NCBI RefSeq assembly: GCF_016864575.1 | Contig: NZ_CP044125.1 | Coordinates: forward strand, 992,001 to 1,056,000 | Direction: 5' to 3' | DNA from: Rhizobium sp. BG4 | Lineage (GTDB): Bacteria > Pseudomonadota > Alphaproteobacteria > Rhizobiales > Rhizobiaceae | DNA: 64,000 nt | Part shown: positions 35,108 through 43,108 of the stretch, in pieces | Layout: every line of letters begins with the position of its first letter | Numbering within the stretch: position 1 is the first letter of the stretch | Notes under the pieces: generated by a model | What the model was told of the DNA's origin: nothing | What the model saw: only the letters and a program-made list of their open reading frames with translations | Database searches by the model: none | Made by a program: the position numbers and the translations under genes

Positions 35108-37935
35108 CCGAGAATGCCGGCCGCCTTGGTCGTTCCGCCGTTCGTCAGGATCTGAAGGGCCGGCGCCTGCGTCGTGCTGTTCTGGATGTCGTACATCGCC
35201 GTGAAGCGCTTGACGAGCTTGTCGACCTTCGTGGGATCGCCGAGATCCTTGAGATCGATGAATTTCTGCAGCATCGACACTTGCTTGTCGACATCCATGC
35301 TGGACATCTGTGTCGGCAGGCTGAAGGCCGTCTGGACGACCTGGAACAGCGCCTTGTCGCCAAGGATCGTGTAGAGCGAGGTGATGTTGGGAGCCTGACG
35401 CGCAAAGTAGAGCGCCAGGCGGGTGCCGTCGTTGCTCTGACCCTGCTGGGTTTCCAGCTGCTGCGCGACATAGGCCGACTGGGTGCGGTCGAGCGCGCCC
35501 GCGTCCTGAACCGTGCCGAGCTTCGACCGGGTCATGTTGCCGTCCTTGTCGAAGTTGAAGTCGGCGACGATGTCCTTGAACTTGCTGTCGGCCTTGGTGT
35601 TCAGATAGCTCTTCTTGTCCTCGGGATCCGAGGTGAAGATCTTCTTCAGCGTATCCTTGTCGTAGTCCTTCGGATCGAGGCCGACGGACTTCAGGATGAA
35701 GTCGGTGAGCTTGCTGTTGCCGAGGAAGTCGTCAAGCGACTTCACATCGGCCATGCCCTTGGCGAAGTTGTCGACATCGGTCGTGGCATCCTTGGATGCC
35801 TTGTCCTTGAGCGGACCGTCGGCCATGTACATGGTCGCATGCGACTTGTAGTTCGTGGCGTACTTGGCCATCGAAGCGTCTGACAGCGGCGCCAGGGAGG
35901 GGCCGATCTTGCCGTCAGCGCCGAAGTTGAAGGCGCGGGCGAAATTGGTGATGCGATCGTCCTTCAGCGAGGCGACATAGCCCTTCGGATCATAGGCATC
36001 GCTTGTCAGCACCTTGCGGGCCATCGACTTCGGAAGGTCGGCTTCCGTCAGGCCGTAGGCCTGCAGCGCGACATGGTAGAGGTCCGGCAGGTCATCGTTC
36101 TTCTTGTCGAAGTCGATCTGCTTGTTGTCGCGCAGGAAGTCGTTGATATCCTTGATATCCGAGAATGTGCCTGTGCCGACGCTCGAGGTGATCAACTTCT
36201 TATAGTTGGAGGTGATATCGTCGATGAAGTCCTTCGCCTCATCGTCGTAGCGTGCCATATACTGCTTCGAGACCTGCGCGGTATTGGCTGTGCTCTGGGC
36301 GCCATCGGGCGACGTGACCGTTCCATCCGCATTGAAATTGAAGGCATCGTGAAGATCCTTCAGGCCAAGCTGCGTCGCGAGACCGCCATTGACGAGCACC
36401 TGGCGCAAGCCGGTATTATCGAGGCCGTCGACGAGACCGCTGCCGTAACCATGCTTTCCAAGGCTGTAGGCGGCCTTGATATAAGAGGTCAGGCGGTCAT
36501 CGGCCATCAGCTGATCGACGCTGGTAATCGTCTTGATGGTCTTTTCGAAATAGGCCTTGTTGAAATCGGCCGCCGCCGGCGTGACGTAATAGACGTCGTC
36601 GGGCTCGCCCGGCACGTCGTCGTAGTCGACCACCTTCTGCAGCGAATTCAGCGTGTATTTCTCGATGATGCCGTTCTTCTGGTCGGTCGTCTGAGCCGAG
36701 CCCACCATCGAGCCATCGGCGTTGAAATTGAAATCCGACGGGGCATCCGGGGCGCCGACGGACGCCGCGAAGGTAGGGTCGGTCAGCATCTTCGTGACGT
36801 CGTCATCCGACATGGTCAGCGGCACGCCGAAGGCGATCTTGACGTAGGACGACAGCGCGGGATCGGCGACGATATCGTCGGCGCCGGTGACGGTTTCCAT
36901 GATCCGCTTGTAATAGGCCGTCGACTGGTCGAAGCGCGCGGTCGTGGCGGCGGTCTGGTCGGCGGTCTGCGCGCTGCCGCTGACACTGCCGTCGGCATTG
37001 AAGCCGAAGGCGGAGTTCAGCGTCTTGTAGCCGCTCGAGGCTGCCGTCGCCGGATCTGTCAGGTAGGTCTTGAGGTCGGCGTCGGAAACGGTGTTGCTGA
37101 CATTATAGACGACGCGGACGAAGTTGTTCAGCTTCTGGTCGGACAGGAGGTCGTCGACATTGGCGACGGTGCCGATCGTCGAAGCGAAATAGTCCTTGCC
37201 GTTGGCATTGGCGCGATCGACGAGATCGGCCTGCTGCGCCGCGCTCTGCGGCGGCTGCGGCGGCGTGCCGCCGGTCGTGCCATCGGCGGCAAAATTGAAA
37301 TACTTGGCCATGTCCTGATATTTGGCATTGGCCTGCGTATTCACGAAGCTGTTGGGGTCGTTGACGTCGCTGGTCAGAACGCTCTTCAGGAAGCTGCTCG
37401 ACACATAGGTGCCGTCGATGCCGAAGGTCGTCAGCACGAAAGCCTTGAGGCGCGGATCGGCGACGAGGTCGGTGACATTGTCGACATCGCGCATCGCGGA
37501 CTTGAAATAGTTGGATTCCGCGGCCGTATCCTGCCCGCTATCCTCGTAGGACGACGTGTAGAGGCCGATCGTGTCGTCCTCCTGCGCCGATGTCTGAGCC
37601 TGCGGGGCCGGCGTGTGAAAATTATAGGCGGCGGCGAATGTCTTGTAGCGGGAATCGGCGAGCTTGTTGGCAAAGCTGTTCGGATCGGTCAGATCGCTTT
37701 CCAGCACCTTCTTCATGAAGGCCTTGGCATAGGTCATGTCGCTAAGGCCATAAGCCGTCATCGCATAGCTATAGAGCTTATAGTTGCCGAGGAAATCGTC
37801 TACATCTTTGACTTTATTGATATTTTCCGCGTAATAGTCGGCATTCTGCTTGACGGTCGCCTGGGACGAGACGCGATCGAGGCTCGTCTTCATGTCTTTC
37901 GACAACATCGCGTAAGCAACAGAAGATGAAATCAT
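35104..37935 (-). CDS. Very long DUF1217 repeat protein (probably flagellum-associated)
   Basis: A 943-residue protein made almost entirely of about eight tandem, diverged DUF1217 units of about 80-110 residues. Each has a Y-(Y/F) helix, a D-(D/N)-(F/L)-L or similar turn, a helix with the pattern F/Y-V...AFG/AYGL, a TDP or SDP segment, and ends with F-N-F-x-A-D-G. Unit endings are visible as YNF, FNFAADG, FGFNADG, FNFNADG (twice), FNFGADG and FNFDKDG. Rhizobial DUF1217 proteins are encoded in or near flagellar regulons, though no flagellar gene is adjacent here. No signal peptide is visible. The ATG at 37935 has an AAGGGTC site. Confidence 0.82.
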   Translation of the reverse strand: MISSSVAYAMLSKDMKTSLDRVSSQATVKQNADYYAENINKVKDVDDFLGNYKLYSYAMTAYGLSDMTYAKAFMKKVLESDLTDPNSFANKLADSRYKTFAAAYNFHTPAPQAQTSAQEDDTIGLYTSSYEDSGQDTAAESNYFKSAMRDVDNVTDLVADPRLKAFVLTTFGIDGTYVSSSFLKSVLTSDVNDPNSFVNTQANAKYQDMAKYFNFAADGTTGGTPPQPPQSAAQQADLVDRANANGKDYFASTIGTVANVDDLLSDQKLNNFVRVVYNVSNTVSDADLKTYLTDPATAASSGYKTLNSAFGFNADGSVSGSAQTADQTAATTARFDQSTAYYKRIMETVTGADDIVADPALSSYVKIAFGVPLTMSDDDVTKMLTDPTFAASVGAPDAPSDFNFNADGSMVGSAQTTDQKNGIIEKYTLNSLQKVVDYDDVPGEPDDVYYVTPAAADFNKAYFEKTIKTITSVDQLMADDRLTSYIKAAYSLGKHGYGSGLVDGLDNTGLRQVLVNGGLATQLGLKDLHDAFNFNADGTVTSPDGAQSTANTAQVSKQYMARYDDEAKDFIDDITSNYKKLITSSVGTGTFSDIKDINDFLRDNKQIDFDKKNDDLPDLYHVALQAYGLTEADLPKSMARKVLTSDAYDPKGYVASLKDDRITNFARAFNFGADGKIGPSLAPLSDASMAKYATNYKSHATMYMADGPLKDKASKDATTDVDNFAKGMADVKSLDDFLGNSKLTDFILKSVGLDPKDYDKDTLKKIFTSDPEDKKSYLNTKADSKFKDIVADFNFDKDGNMTRSKLGTVQDAGALDRTQSAYVAQQLETQQGQSNDGTRLALYFARQAPNITSLYTILGDKALFQVVQTAFSLPTQMSSMDVDKQVSMLQKFIDLKDLGDPTKVDKLVKRFTAMYDIQNSTTQAPALQILTNGGTTKAAGILG

Positions 37936-38153
37936 CCGGGCGACCCTTTGCGGGAAAATATCTAAAAGAATAACAGGATATCCTGTGCCGATTTTGCCAC
38001 TTAAAGCTTACCCGAGGCTTACCGCTGCGGGTGCCGGAATGGCACATGTGCTTGTGAGACAACGTTCATATTCCAGAAACCCTGCCACATTCGATTTTGA
38101 TAACCATCAGGAAAGGCAGCGTTTTCTTAACCGCAAATTTTAAGCGGTCCGGA
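37936..38153. other. Intergenic region upstream of the DUF1217 gene
   Basis: AT-richer than its surroundings and gene-free. It holds the ribosome binding site of the DUF1217 gene (37937-37950 region), a short palindrome AGGATATCCT, and presumably two divergent promoters. I see no known operator. Together with the structured leader at 38154-38221 it forms the 306-bp gap. Confidence 0.5.
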
Positions 38154-38221
38154 AGAGCCGGCGCCTATTGTCGAGCCATAGAGGGCGAAAAGCCCCGAGG
38201 AGAAGACCGGAAACCGGCTCT
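38154..38221 (+). promoter_or_regulatory. Structured 5' leader with partial resemblance to a glycine aptamer
   Basis: The segment is closed by an 8-bp stem, AGAGCCGG (38154-38161) with CCGGCTCT (38214-38221). It contains hairpins GGGC-GAAAA-GCCC and CCGG-AAA-CCGG. In order it shows a CCCCGAGGAGAA segment and a CTCTCAGGTAAGAC end, similar to the CCGAAGGAGCAA and CTCTCAGGTAAAAGGAC signatures of the glycine riboswitch. It lacks a second aptamer and several conserved positions. It ends about 20 bp before the start codon at 38242, close enough to affect ribosome binding. Identity as a riboswitch is a guess from motif order. Confidence 0.3.
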
Positions 38222-38241
38222 CAGGTAAGACAAGGGTAGAA

Positions 38242-38814
38242 ATGAACATGAACAACACCGTTATGAAGCCCGCATGGGCCGGTACGACTCTGCGCCTCGA
38301 TCCGTCGCGCTTTCCCCAGCAGGTGAGCTACGCGATCCATGACGCCGCTGGCGACGTCAGCATAACGATCGACGAACGTGGCGCGATCCTGCGCAAGGTT
38401 CTCCCCTCCAGCGGCCTGCCGCTTTCCATCGCCCTGCCGAAGCGCGCCTTCAAGGGCGTTGCAGCCCGGGCGATCGACCATGGCAATGGCGAAGTCACCG
38501 TCACTCTCGAGCTTCATCACGAAGATCCCGATCTCTGCGTTCCGCTGCTCGTTGCCCACGATCTCGGCGACATCGCCGCCGACTGGCGCGGCTGGTCGGA
38601 AGCCTTCCGCATTCCGATGCTGATGGTGGAAGCCGATGGCGTTGCCCGCCCGCTTGAAGAACATCTCGGCGAATTGCGCACCAGCCACATGAAGCCGCGC
38701 CGCCGCCACTCCTATTTCGCCAACCGCCGCCCGCGCTTCCTGGTGCGCCGCACCACCGGCAAGCTTGGCGTTTCGATGAAGATCGAAGGCAAGGAAATTA
38801 TCGCCCGCAACTGA
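38242..38814 (+). CDS. Small conserved protein (DUF6101-like)
   Basis: A 190-residue protein conserved in Rhizobiales as far as I recall (DUF6101), with no established function. The N-terminal 150 residues look like a compact beta-rich domain (RFPQQVSYAIHDAAGDVSIT; VTVTLELHHEDPDLCVPLLVA). The C-terminal 45 are strongly basic (HMKPRRRHSYFANRRPRFLVRR), suggesting binding to nucleic acid or acidic lipids. There is no signal peptide. The ATG at 38242 has an AAGGG site and an unusual structured leader upstream. A strong terminator follows at 38853. Confidence 0.72.
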   Translation: MNMNNTVMKPAWAGTTLRLDPSRFPQQVSYAIHDAAGDVSITIDERGAILRKVLPSSGLPLSIALPKRAFKGVAARAIDHGNGEVTVTLELHHEDPDLCVPLLVAHDLGDIAADWRGWSEAFRIPMLMVEADGVARPLEEHLGELRTSHMKPRRRHSYFANRRPRFLVRRTTGKLGVSMKIEGKEIIARN

Positions 38815-38852
38815 GCCAACAACTGGGCTTGTGGCGAGATGCGTCAAACTGA

Positions 38853-38877
38853 AACCCGGCCTTGCGCCGGGTTTTTT
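38853..38877 (+). terminator. Rho-independent terminator after the gene at 38242
   Basis: An 8-bp stem, AACCCGGC (38853-38860) with GCCGGGTT (38866-38873) and a 5-base loop, followed by a run of T to 38877. Confidence 0.88.
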
Positions 38878-38885
38878 CGTTTCGG

Positions 38886-39845
38886 TCAGGGAAGTGTGAC
38901 GAGCAGCGAGACGAACAGGCCGCCAAAGATGATCAGACCGACGCGGTTGTTAGACTTGAAAAGGTAAAGGCACTGGTCGCCATCGTTGATATCGAGCTTG
39001 ACGATCTGCCAGGCAAACATGCCGGCAGCGATGAGCAGGCCGAGATAGGCGAGCGGGCCGACGCCCGCGAGCACGAAGGCGAGCAGCATCAGGGCGAGCG
39101 TCAGGCCATAGAGCCCGATCAGCCACTGGCGGGTGCGGTCGCCGAAGAGGCGCGCGGTGGAGCGGACGCCGATCAGCTCGTCGTCCTCCTTGTCCTGATG
39201 CGCATAGATCGTGTCATAGCCGATCGTCCAGACGACGGAGGCGATGTAGAGCGAGACGGCGGCGAAGGACAGCGTGCCGAAGGTCCCGGCCCAGCCCATC
39301 AGCGCGCCCCAGGAGAAGGCAAGGCCGAGGAAGAATTGCGGCCAGTCGGTGAAGCGCTTGGCGAAGGGGTAAAGCGCTACGATGCCGAGCGACAGGATGC
39401 CGAGGGTGACGGCGAACCAGTTGAACTGCAGCAGCACGGCGAGGCCGACGAGCGCCTGCAGCACGATGAAAATCTTCGTCTGCGTGCGGGTGACGCGGCC
39501 GGAGGGCAGCGGGCGCGAGCGGGTGCGCGCCACTTCCATATCGATCTTGTGATCGACAAGATCGTTATAGGCGCAGCCAGCGCCGCGCATGGCGACGGAT
39601 CCGAGAAAATAGAGGATCAGATGATAGATCGTCTGCCCGCCGGAAAAGCTACCGGTGGCCGCCGCGGCATTGGCCGCCAGCGCCACCGACCAGAAGCACG
39701 GCCACATCAGAAGCTGCCAGCCGATCGGCCGGTCCCAGCGCGCCAGCTGCGCATAGGGCCAGAGCCAGGGCGGCAGGATCCGGTAAACCCAATTGTCCGA
39801 AGGCGCGTCGGCGACTCGCCCGTTCAGTCCGTCGATCTTTTGCAT
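38886..39845 (-). CDS. ubiA: 4-hydroxybenzoate polyprenyltransferase
   Basis: Attaches the polyprenyl chain to 4-hydroxybenzoate in ubiquinone synthesis. The integral membrane protein has 319 residues and about eight to nine hydrophobic helices. Both metal/diphosphate-binding motifs are present: YNDLVDHKID with the N-D-x-x-D pattern, and DTIYAHQDKEDD. The start at ATG 39845 (MQKIDGLNGR) is chosen over a longer frame from 39995, whose first 50 residues are Pro/Arg-rich and not part of the fold. It is convergent with the gene at 38242, and a GNAT gene lies upstream on the same strand. Confidence 0.93.
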   Translation of the reverse strand: MQKIDGLNGRVADAPSDNWVYRILPPWLWPYAQLARWDRPIGWQLLMWPCFWSVALAANAAAATGSFSGGQTIYHLILYFLGSVAMRGAGCAYNDLVDHKIDMEVARTRSRPLPSGRVTRTQTKIFIVLQALVGLAVLLQFNWFAVTLGILSLGIVALYPFAKRFTDWPQFFLGLAFSWGALMGWAGTFGTLSFAAVSLYIASVVWTIGYDTIYAHQDKEDDELIGVRSTARLFGDRTRQWLIGLYGLTLALMLLAFVLAGVGPLAYLGLLIAAGMFAWQIVKLDINDGDQCLYLFKSNNRVGLIIFGGLFVSLLVTLP

Positions 39846-39946
39846 GGAGTCATGTAGCGACGCGTAATGCGGCGGGTCAAGCGGGCATGGTGGCGCGGGT
39901 GATCGGGTCGGCGGGAAAGCGCGAGCCTTGAACGCAGCCTCCCGCC

Positions 39947-40543
39947 TCAGGCGGAAGCGAGCCGCGCCTTCAGCTGATCCTTCACCTGCGGCCATTCCGT
40001 ATCGATGATGCTGAAGCGCACCGAGTTGCGCTTGCGGCCATCAGGCATGATGCGCTCGTTGCGAATGATGCCTTCCTCGACCGCGCCGAGCCTGACGATC
40101 GCCCTGCGCGATCGCTCGTTCAATTCATCGGTGGTGAATTGGACCCGGATGCAGTCCAGCACCTCGAACGCATATTCCAGCATCAGGAACTTCGCCTCGG
40201 TATTGACGAAGCTGCGCTGCCATGAGGCGCCGATCCAAGTATGCCCGATCTCGACATTGCGGTTGACGCGGTCGAGCTTCCAGAAGCGCGTGCTGCCGAC
40301 GACCTGATCCCCGGCAACCGTCACGAAAGGAATGATCGTCCCGGCTTCACGGCCGGCAATCGCGGTTTCGATATAGGTGTCGATCGTCTCGGCGCTCGGG
40401 ACGGCGGTGACTTTCAGGTCCCAGAGATTACCGTCAGCGGCTGCGGCCAGGAGCACGTCCCGATGCTGCTTCTCCAACGGAACAAGCGTCAGGCGCTCAC
40501 CACGCAAGGTCGGCTTCATGGCTGATCGGGGATCGAATGTCAT
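39947..40543 (-). CDS. GNAT family N-acetyltransferase
   Basis: A 198-residue acetyltransferase of the RimJ/RimL-like type. It carries RGERLTLVPLEKQHRDVLL at the N terminus, the VGSTRFWKLDRVNRNVEIGHTW region, and NTEAKFLMLEYAFE...RVQFTTDELNERSRRAI, the last resembling the acetyl-CoA-binding and helix 4 region. Such enzymes acetylate protein N termini, aminoacyl groups or antibiotics, and the target is unknown. The ATG at 40543 follows the conserved start of the fold. It lies 17 bp downstream of the HAD gene on the same strand, so an operon is likely. Confidence 0.88.
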   Translation of the reverse strand: MTFDPRSAMKPTLRGERLTLVPLEKQHRDVLLAAAADGNLWDLKVTAVPSAETIDTYIETAIAGREAGTIIPFVTVAGDQVVGSTRFWKLDRVNRNVEIGHTWIGASWQRSFVNTEAKFLMLEYAFEVLDCIRVQFTTDELNERSRRAIVRLGAVEEGIIRNERIMPDGRKRNSVRFSIIDTEWPQVKDQLKARLASA

Positions 40544-40559
40544 ATGGTTCGGGCCTGGA

Positions 40560-41279
40560 CTAGGCCGGCTGGAGGCCGGGCAGCAGGGTTTCGAGCTCGG
40601 TGATATCGTTGAGGCAATAGTCGGATGCCGCGGAAAGCGATTCACGGGAGCCGGTGCCTGTCAGCACGGCGACCTTGAGGCCGGCATTGGCGTTGTGGCC
40701 CATGTGCAGGTCGTGATTGTTGTCACCGACGACGGCAATTTCGGAGGGAGCGAGGCCTGTTGCCTTGCAAAAGCCGAGGACCATTCCGGCTTCCGGTTTG
40801 CTGCCGAAGCCGCTGTCGTAACCGGCGATGTAATCGACATACTGGGCGAAGCCGAAGCGCTGGGCCGTCTGGCGGATCGAGCGTTCGTTGTCGCTGGAGG
40901 CGATGCCGAGCTTGAAGCCGCGGGCGTGGAGGCGGGCGAAGAAGCCGGCGAGATCGGTGACCGGTACCGAAAACTCGGCGGCGTTGGAAAACAGCGTATC
41001 GAGCTTGATGGTGAGCTCGGTGACCTCGACCCTGGAGCCGGCAGCGACGAGACCCTCGGCGATCTGGCGGGTGTTGCCGGCGGCAAGCAGGCTGTCGGGG
41101 ACGATATGGCCGCTGACGGGATCCATGCCGGTTTCGCGCAGCAGGTGATCGGCGAGCGCGGCATCGTCCTGCGAGGCGATGCGGGCGAGCTCGCGGTTCA
41201 CCGGCAGCCAGCTCTCGTCGTAATCGAGGAGCGTGCCGTCCTTGTCGAAGAGAATGCCCCTGATACCGTCGAGTGCCAT
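40560..41279 (-). CDS. HAD family hydrolase (phosphoglycolate-phosphatase-like)
   Basis: A 239-residue haloacid-dehalogenase-fold phosphatase. Motif I is FDKDGTLLD with both catalytic aspartates, motif II is GIASSDN, motif III contains SKPEAG with the lysine, and motif IV is VVGDNNHDL. A helical cap sits between motifs I and II. It resembles phosphoglycolate phosphatases and similar small-molecule phosphatases. The substrate cannot be told. It lies 23 bp after waaA on the same strand. In related genomes I would expect lpxK next to waaA, but none is here. Confidence 0.88.
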   Translation of the reverse strand: MALDGIRGILFDKDGTLLDYDESWLPVNRELARIASQDDAALADHLLRETGMDPVSGHIVPDSLLAAGNTRQIAEGLVAAGSRVEVTELTIKLDTLFSNAAEFSVPVTDLAGFFARLHARGFKLGIASSDNERSIRQTAQRFGFAQYVDYIAGYDSGFGSKPEAGMVLGFCKATGLAPSEIAVVGDNNHDLHMGHNANAGLKVAVLTGTGSRESLSAASDYCLNDITELETLLPGLQPA

Positions 41280-41302
41280 AGTATCCCTCAGCCTTGTATC
41301 CC

Positions 41303-42619
41303 TCAGCCTTGCGCCGATTTCGGCAGCAGCCTTGCCTTCACCGTCAGCGGATTGATGTAGGGCTCGAGCGCCTTCACCGTTGCCGTCAGTGCTCCGCGCA
41401 TTTCTTGCACGGCGGCGATGCCGGCCTCGATCATATTGCGGCGTGCTTCGTCGTTGATGAGCAGATAATGCACGCCCTTGGCCAGCATCTCGGTATCGCG
41501 CACCATGCGGGCGCTGCCGCGGCGGGCGAGCTTCTGGTAGGCCTCGCGGAAATTCTGGACATTGCTGCCGGAAAGAACAGCGCAGCCGAGCATGGCCGGT
41601 TCCAGCGGGTTCTGGCCGCCTTCGGCATAGAGCGAGCGGCCGACGAAGACGACTTCGGTCAGCCGGAGATAGAGACCCATCTCGCCGATCGTATCGCCGA
41701 GGAAGATATCGACATCGGGCGAGATAACGTCGTTGCGGGTGCGGCGCGCGACCTTCAGGCCCTGGGCAACCAGCATCTGCTCGATCTCGTCGGAGCGCTC
41801 GGGATGGCGCGGCACGATGATCGTCAGCTGGTTGTTGCGGTCCTTCAGCGTGCGGTGGACGACGGCTGCGGCATTCTCCTCGCCATCGAAGGTGGAGACG
41901 GCGGCCCAGGTCTTGCGATCGCCGATCTGCTGCTTGTAGCGGGCAAAGAGATTGGCGTCATAGGGCGGCGCGTCGGTATCGACCTTCAGGTTGCCCGAGG
42001 TCATGACATGGCGGGCGCCGAGATCGCGGAAGCGTTCTGAATCGACATCGGACTGGGCGATGACCAGCGCCAGGTTCTCGAACAGTGCCTCGGCGATCGA
42101 CGGGCGGCGCTGCCAGCGGGCGAAGGAACGGTCCGACATGCGGGCATTGACGAGGATTTGCGGAATGCGGCGGCGGCCAAGCTCCATCATCGTCGCCGGC
42201 CAGATTTCGGACTCGGCGATGATGGCGCAATCGGGCTGCCAGTATTCCAGGAAACGGCTGACGGCCGGCTTCAGGTCGAGCGGCACATATTGATGGATCG
42301 CATCGCCGCCCAGACGATCGGCGGCGACCTTCGCCGAGGTGATCGTTCCCGTCGTCAGGATGACGTGGATATCGCGGCGGCGGATTTCGCGGATCAGCGG
42401 AATGACGGCATTGGTTTCGCCGACGCTTGCGGCATGGAACCAGACGAGCGGGCCCTGGGGCCGGTTGGCGCTCGCATAGCCGAAACGTTCCGTCCGGCGC
42501 GCGCGCTCTTCCTTGCCCTTGGCAGTGCGGTAGGCGAGATAGGCGCCGACCAAAGGCGTCGCCATGACACCCGCGGTCCTGTAGACGCCCAGCGCGAAAC
42601 GCGCTCCCGGCGAACTCAT
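41303..42619 (-). CDS. waaA: 3-deoxy-D-manno-octulosonic acid transferase
   Basis: Adds Kdo sugars from CMP-Kdo to lipid A at the inner membrane, a core step of lipopolysaccharide assembly. The 438-residue protein has an N-terminal membrane anchor region, then WFHAASVGETNAVIPL, the TTGTITSA segment, and AIIAESEIWPATMMEL with the catalytic Glu. The C-terminal GT-B half has a sugar-nucleotide site with VPRHPERSDEIE and SLYAEGGQNPLEPAMLGCAV. All are standard for WaaA/KdtA. It follows the DUF4170, CysQ-like and pmbA genes on the same strand. Confidence 0.95.
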   Translation of the reverse strand: MSSPGARFALGVYRTAGVMATPLVGAYLAYRTAKGKEERARRTERFGYASANRPQGPLVWFHAASVGETNAVIPLIREIRRRDIHVILTTGTITSAKVAADRLGGDAIHQYVPLDLKPAVSRFLEYWQPDCAIIAESEIWPATMMELGRRRIPQILVNARMSDRSFARWQRRPSIAEALFENLALVIAQSDVDSERFRDLGARHVMTSGNLKVDTDAPPYDANLFARYKQQIGDRKTWAAVSTFDGEENAAAVVHRTLKDRNNQLTIIVPRHPERSDEIEQMLVAQGLKVARRTRNDVISPDVDIFLGDTIGEMGLYLRLTEVVFVGRSLYAEGGQNPLEPAMLGCAVLSGSNVQNFREAYQKLARRGSARMVRDTEMLAKGVHYLLINDEARRNMIEAGIAAVQEMRGALTATVKALEPYINPLTVKARLLPKSAQG

Positions 42620-42794
42620 GTAAAATGCCTCCGATCAGCAATGATCGACATCAAACCCATTCCCCAATTATTGTTGCGGCCGCAATGGCCGATTAATTTG
42701 TTCAGAATGCGTCATTCGACGGCAGCGGGCGTAATACCCGGGCATGAAACGGCGCCGCCGCGAGGGCGGCTACCATGCTGAAAAGCCTATAAAA

Positions 42795-43043
42795 TCAGTT
42801 GCTGCCGGCCTTGTCCTGCGGATCGAGCAGGCGGTGCATGTGGACGATGAAGTAACGCATATGTGCGTTGTCCACGGTCGACTGTGCCTTGGCCTTCCAC
42901 GCGGTCAGCGCGGATGCGTAATCCGGGAAAATGCCAACGATATCGAGATCCTTGAGATCGCGGAACTGAACGTCCGTCAGGCTTTCCAATTCGCCGCCAA
43001 AAACGAGGTGCAGGAGCTGCTTCTTACCGCCGGATTCCGTCAT
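42795..43043 (-). CDS. DUF4170 family protein
   Basis: An 82-residue protein fitting DUF4170, a short alphaproteobacterial family of unknown function. Typical features are LLHLVFGGELESLTDVQF, DIVGIFPDYASALTAWKAKAQ and the terminal MRYFIVHMHRLLDP. I place the start at ATG 43043, preceded by AGAGAAG, rather than at the long upstream frame. It lies between the CysQ-like gene and waaA, as in other rhizobia. A perfect palindrome at 43093-43108 overlaps the end of the upstream gene and might regulate this one. Confidence 0.88.
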   Translation of the reverse strand: MTESGGKKQLLHLVFGGELESLTDVQFRDLKDLDIVGIFPDYASALTAWKAKAQSTVDNAHMRYFIVHMHRLLDPQDKAGSN

Positions 43044-43092
43044 TTTCTTCTCTTTCTTTTCTGGTCTCCTCCGCGCTTTCATCTGCGGGATT

Positions 43093-43108
43093 TTGACGAA
43101 AACGTCAA
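43093..43108. promoter_or_regulatory. Perfect palindrome TTGACG-N4-CGTCAA upstream of the DUF4170 gene
   Basis: A 6-bp inverted repeat with an AAAA spacer, 50 bp upstream of the DUF4170 start and overlapping the stop codon of the CysQ-like gene. It matches the palindrome at 28545-28560 in 14 of 16 positions, so the same MerR/LiuR-like protein could bind both. This is inference from sequence only. Confidence 0.4.

Noticed and set aside
36073..37929. 618-codon open frame on the plus strand
   Set aside because: Antisense to the DUF1217 gene. Its composition is full of Val, Gly, Ile and Arg with no motif, whereas the minus-strand protein shows clear repeats.
38040..38056. Possible sigma-54 promoter (TGGCAC followed by CTTG)
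   Set aside because: The distance between the GG and GC elements does not match the strict -24/-12 spacing.
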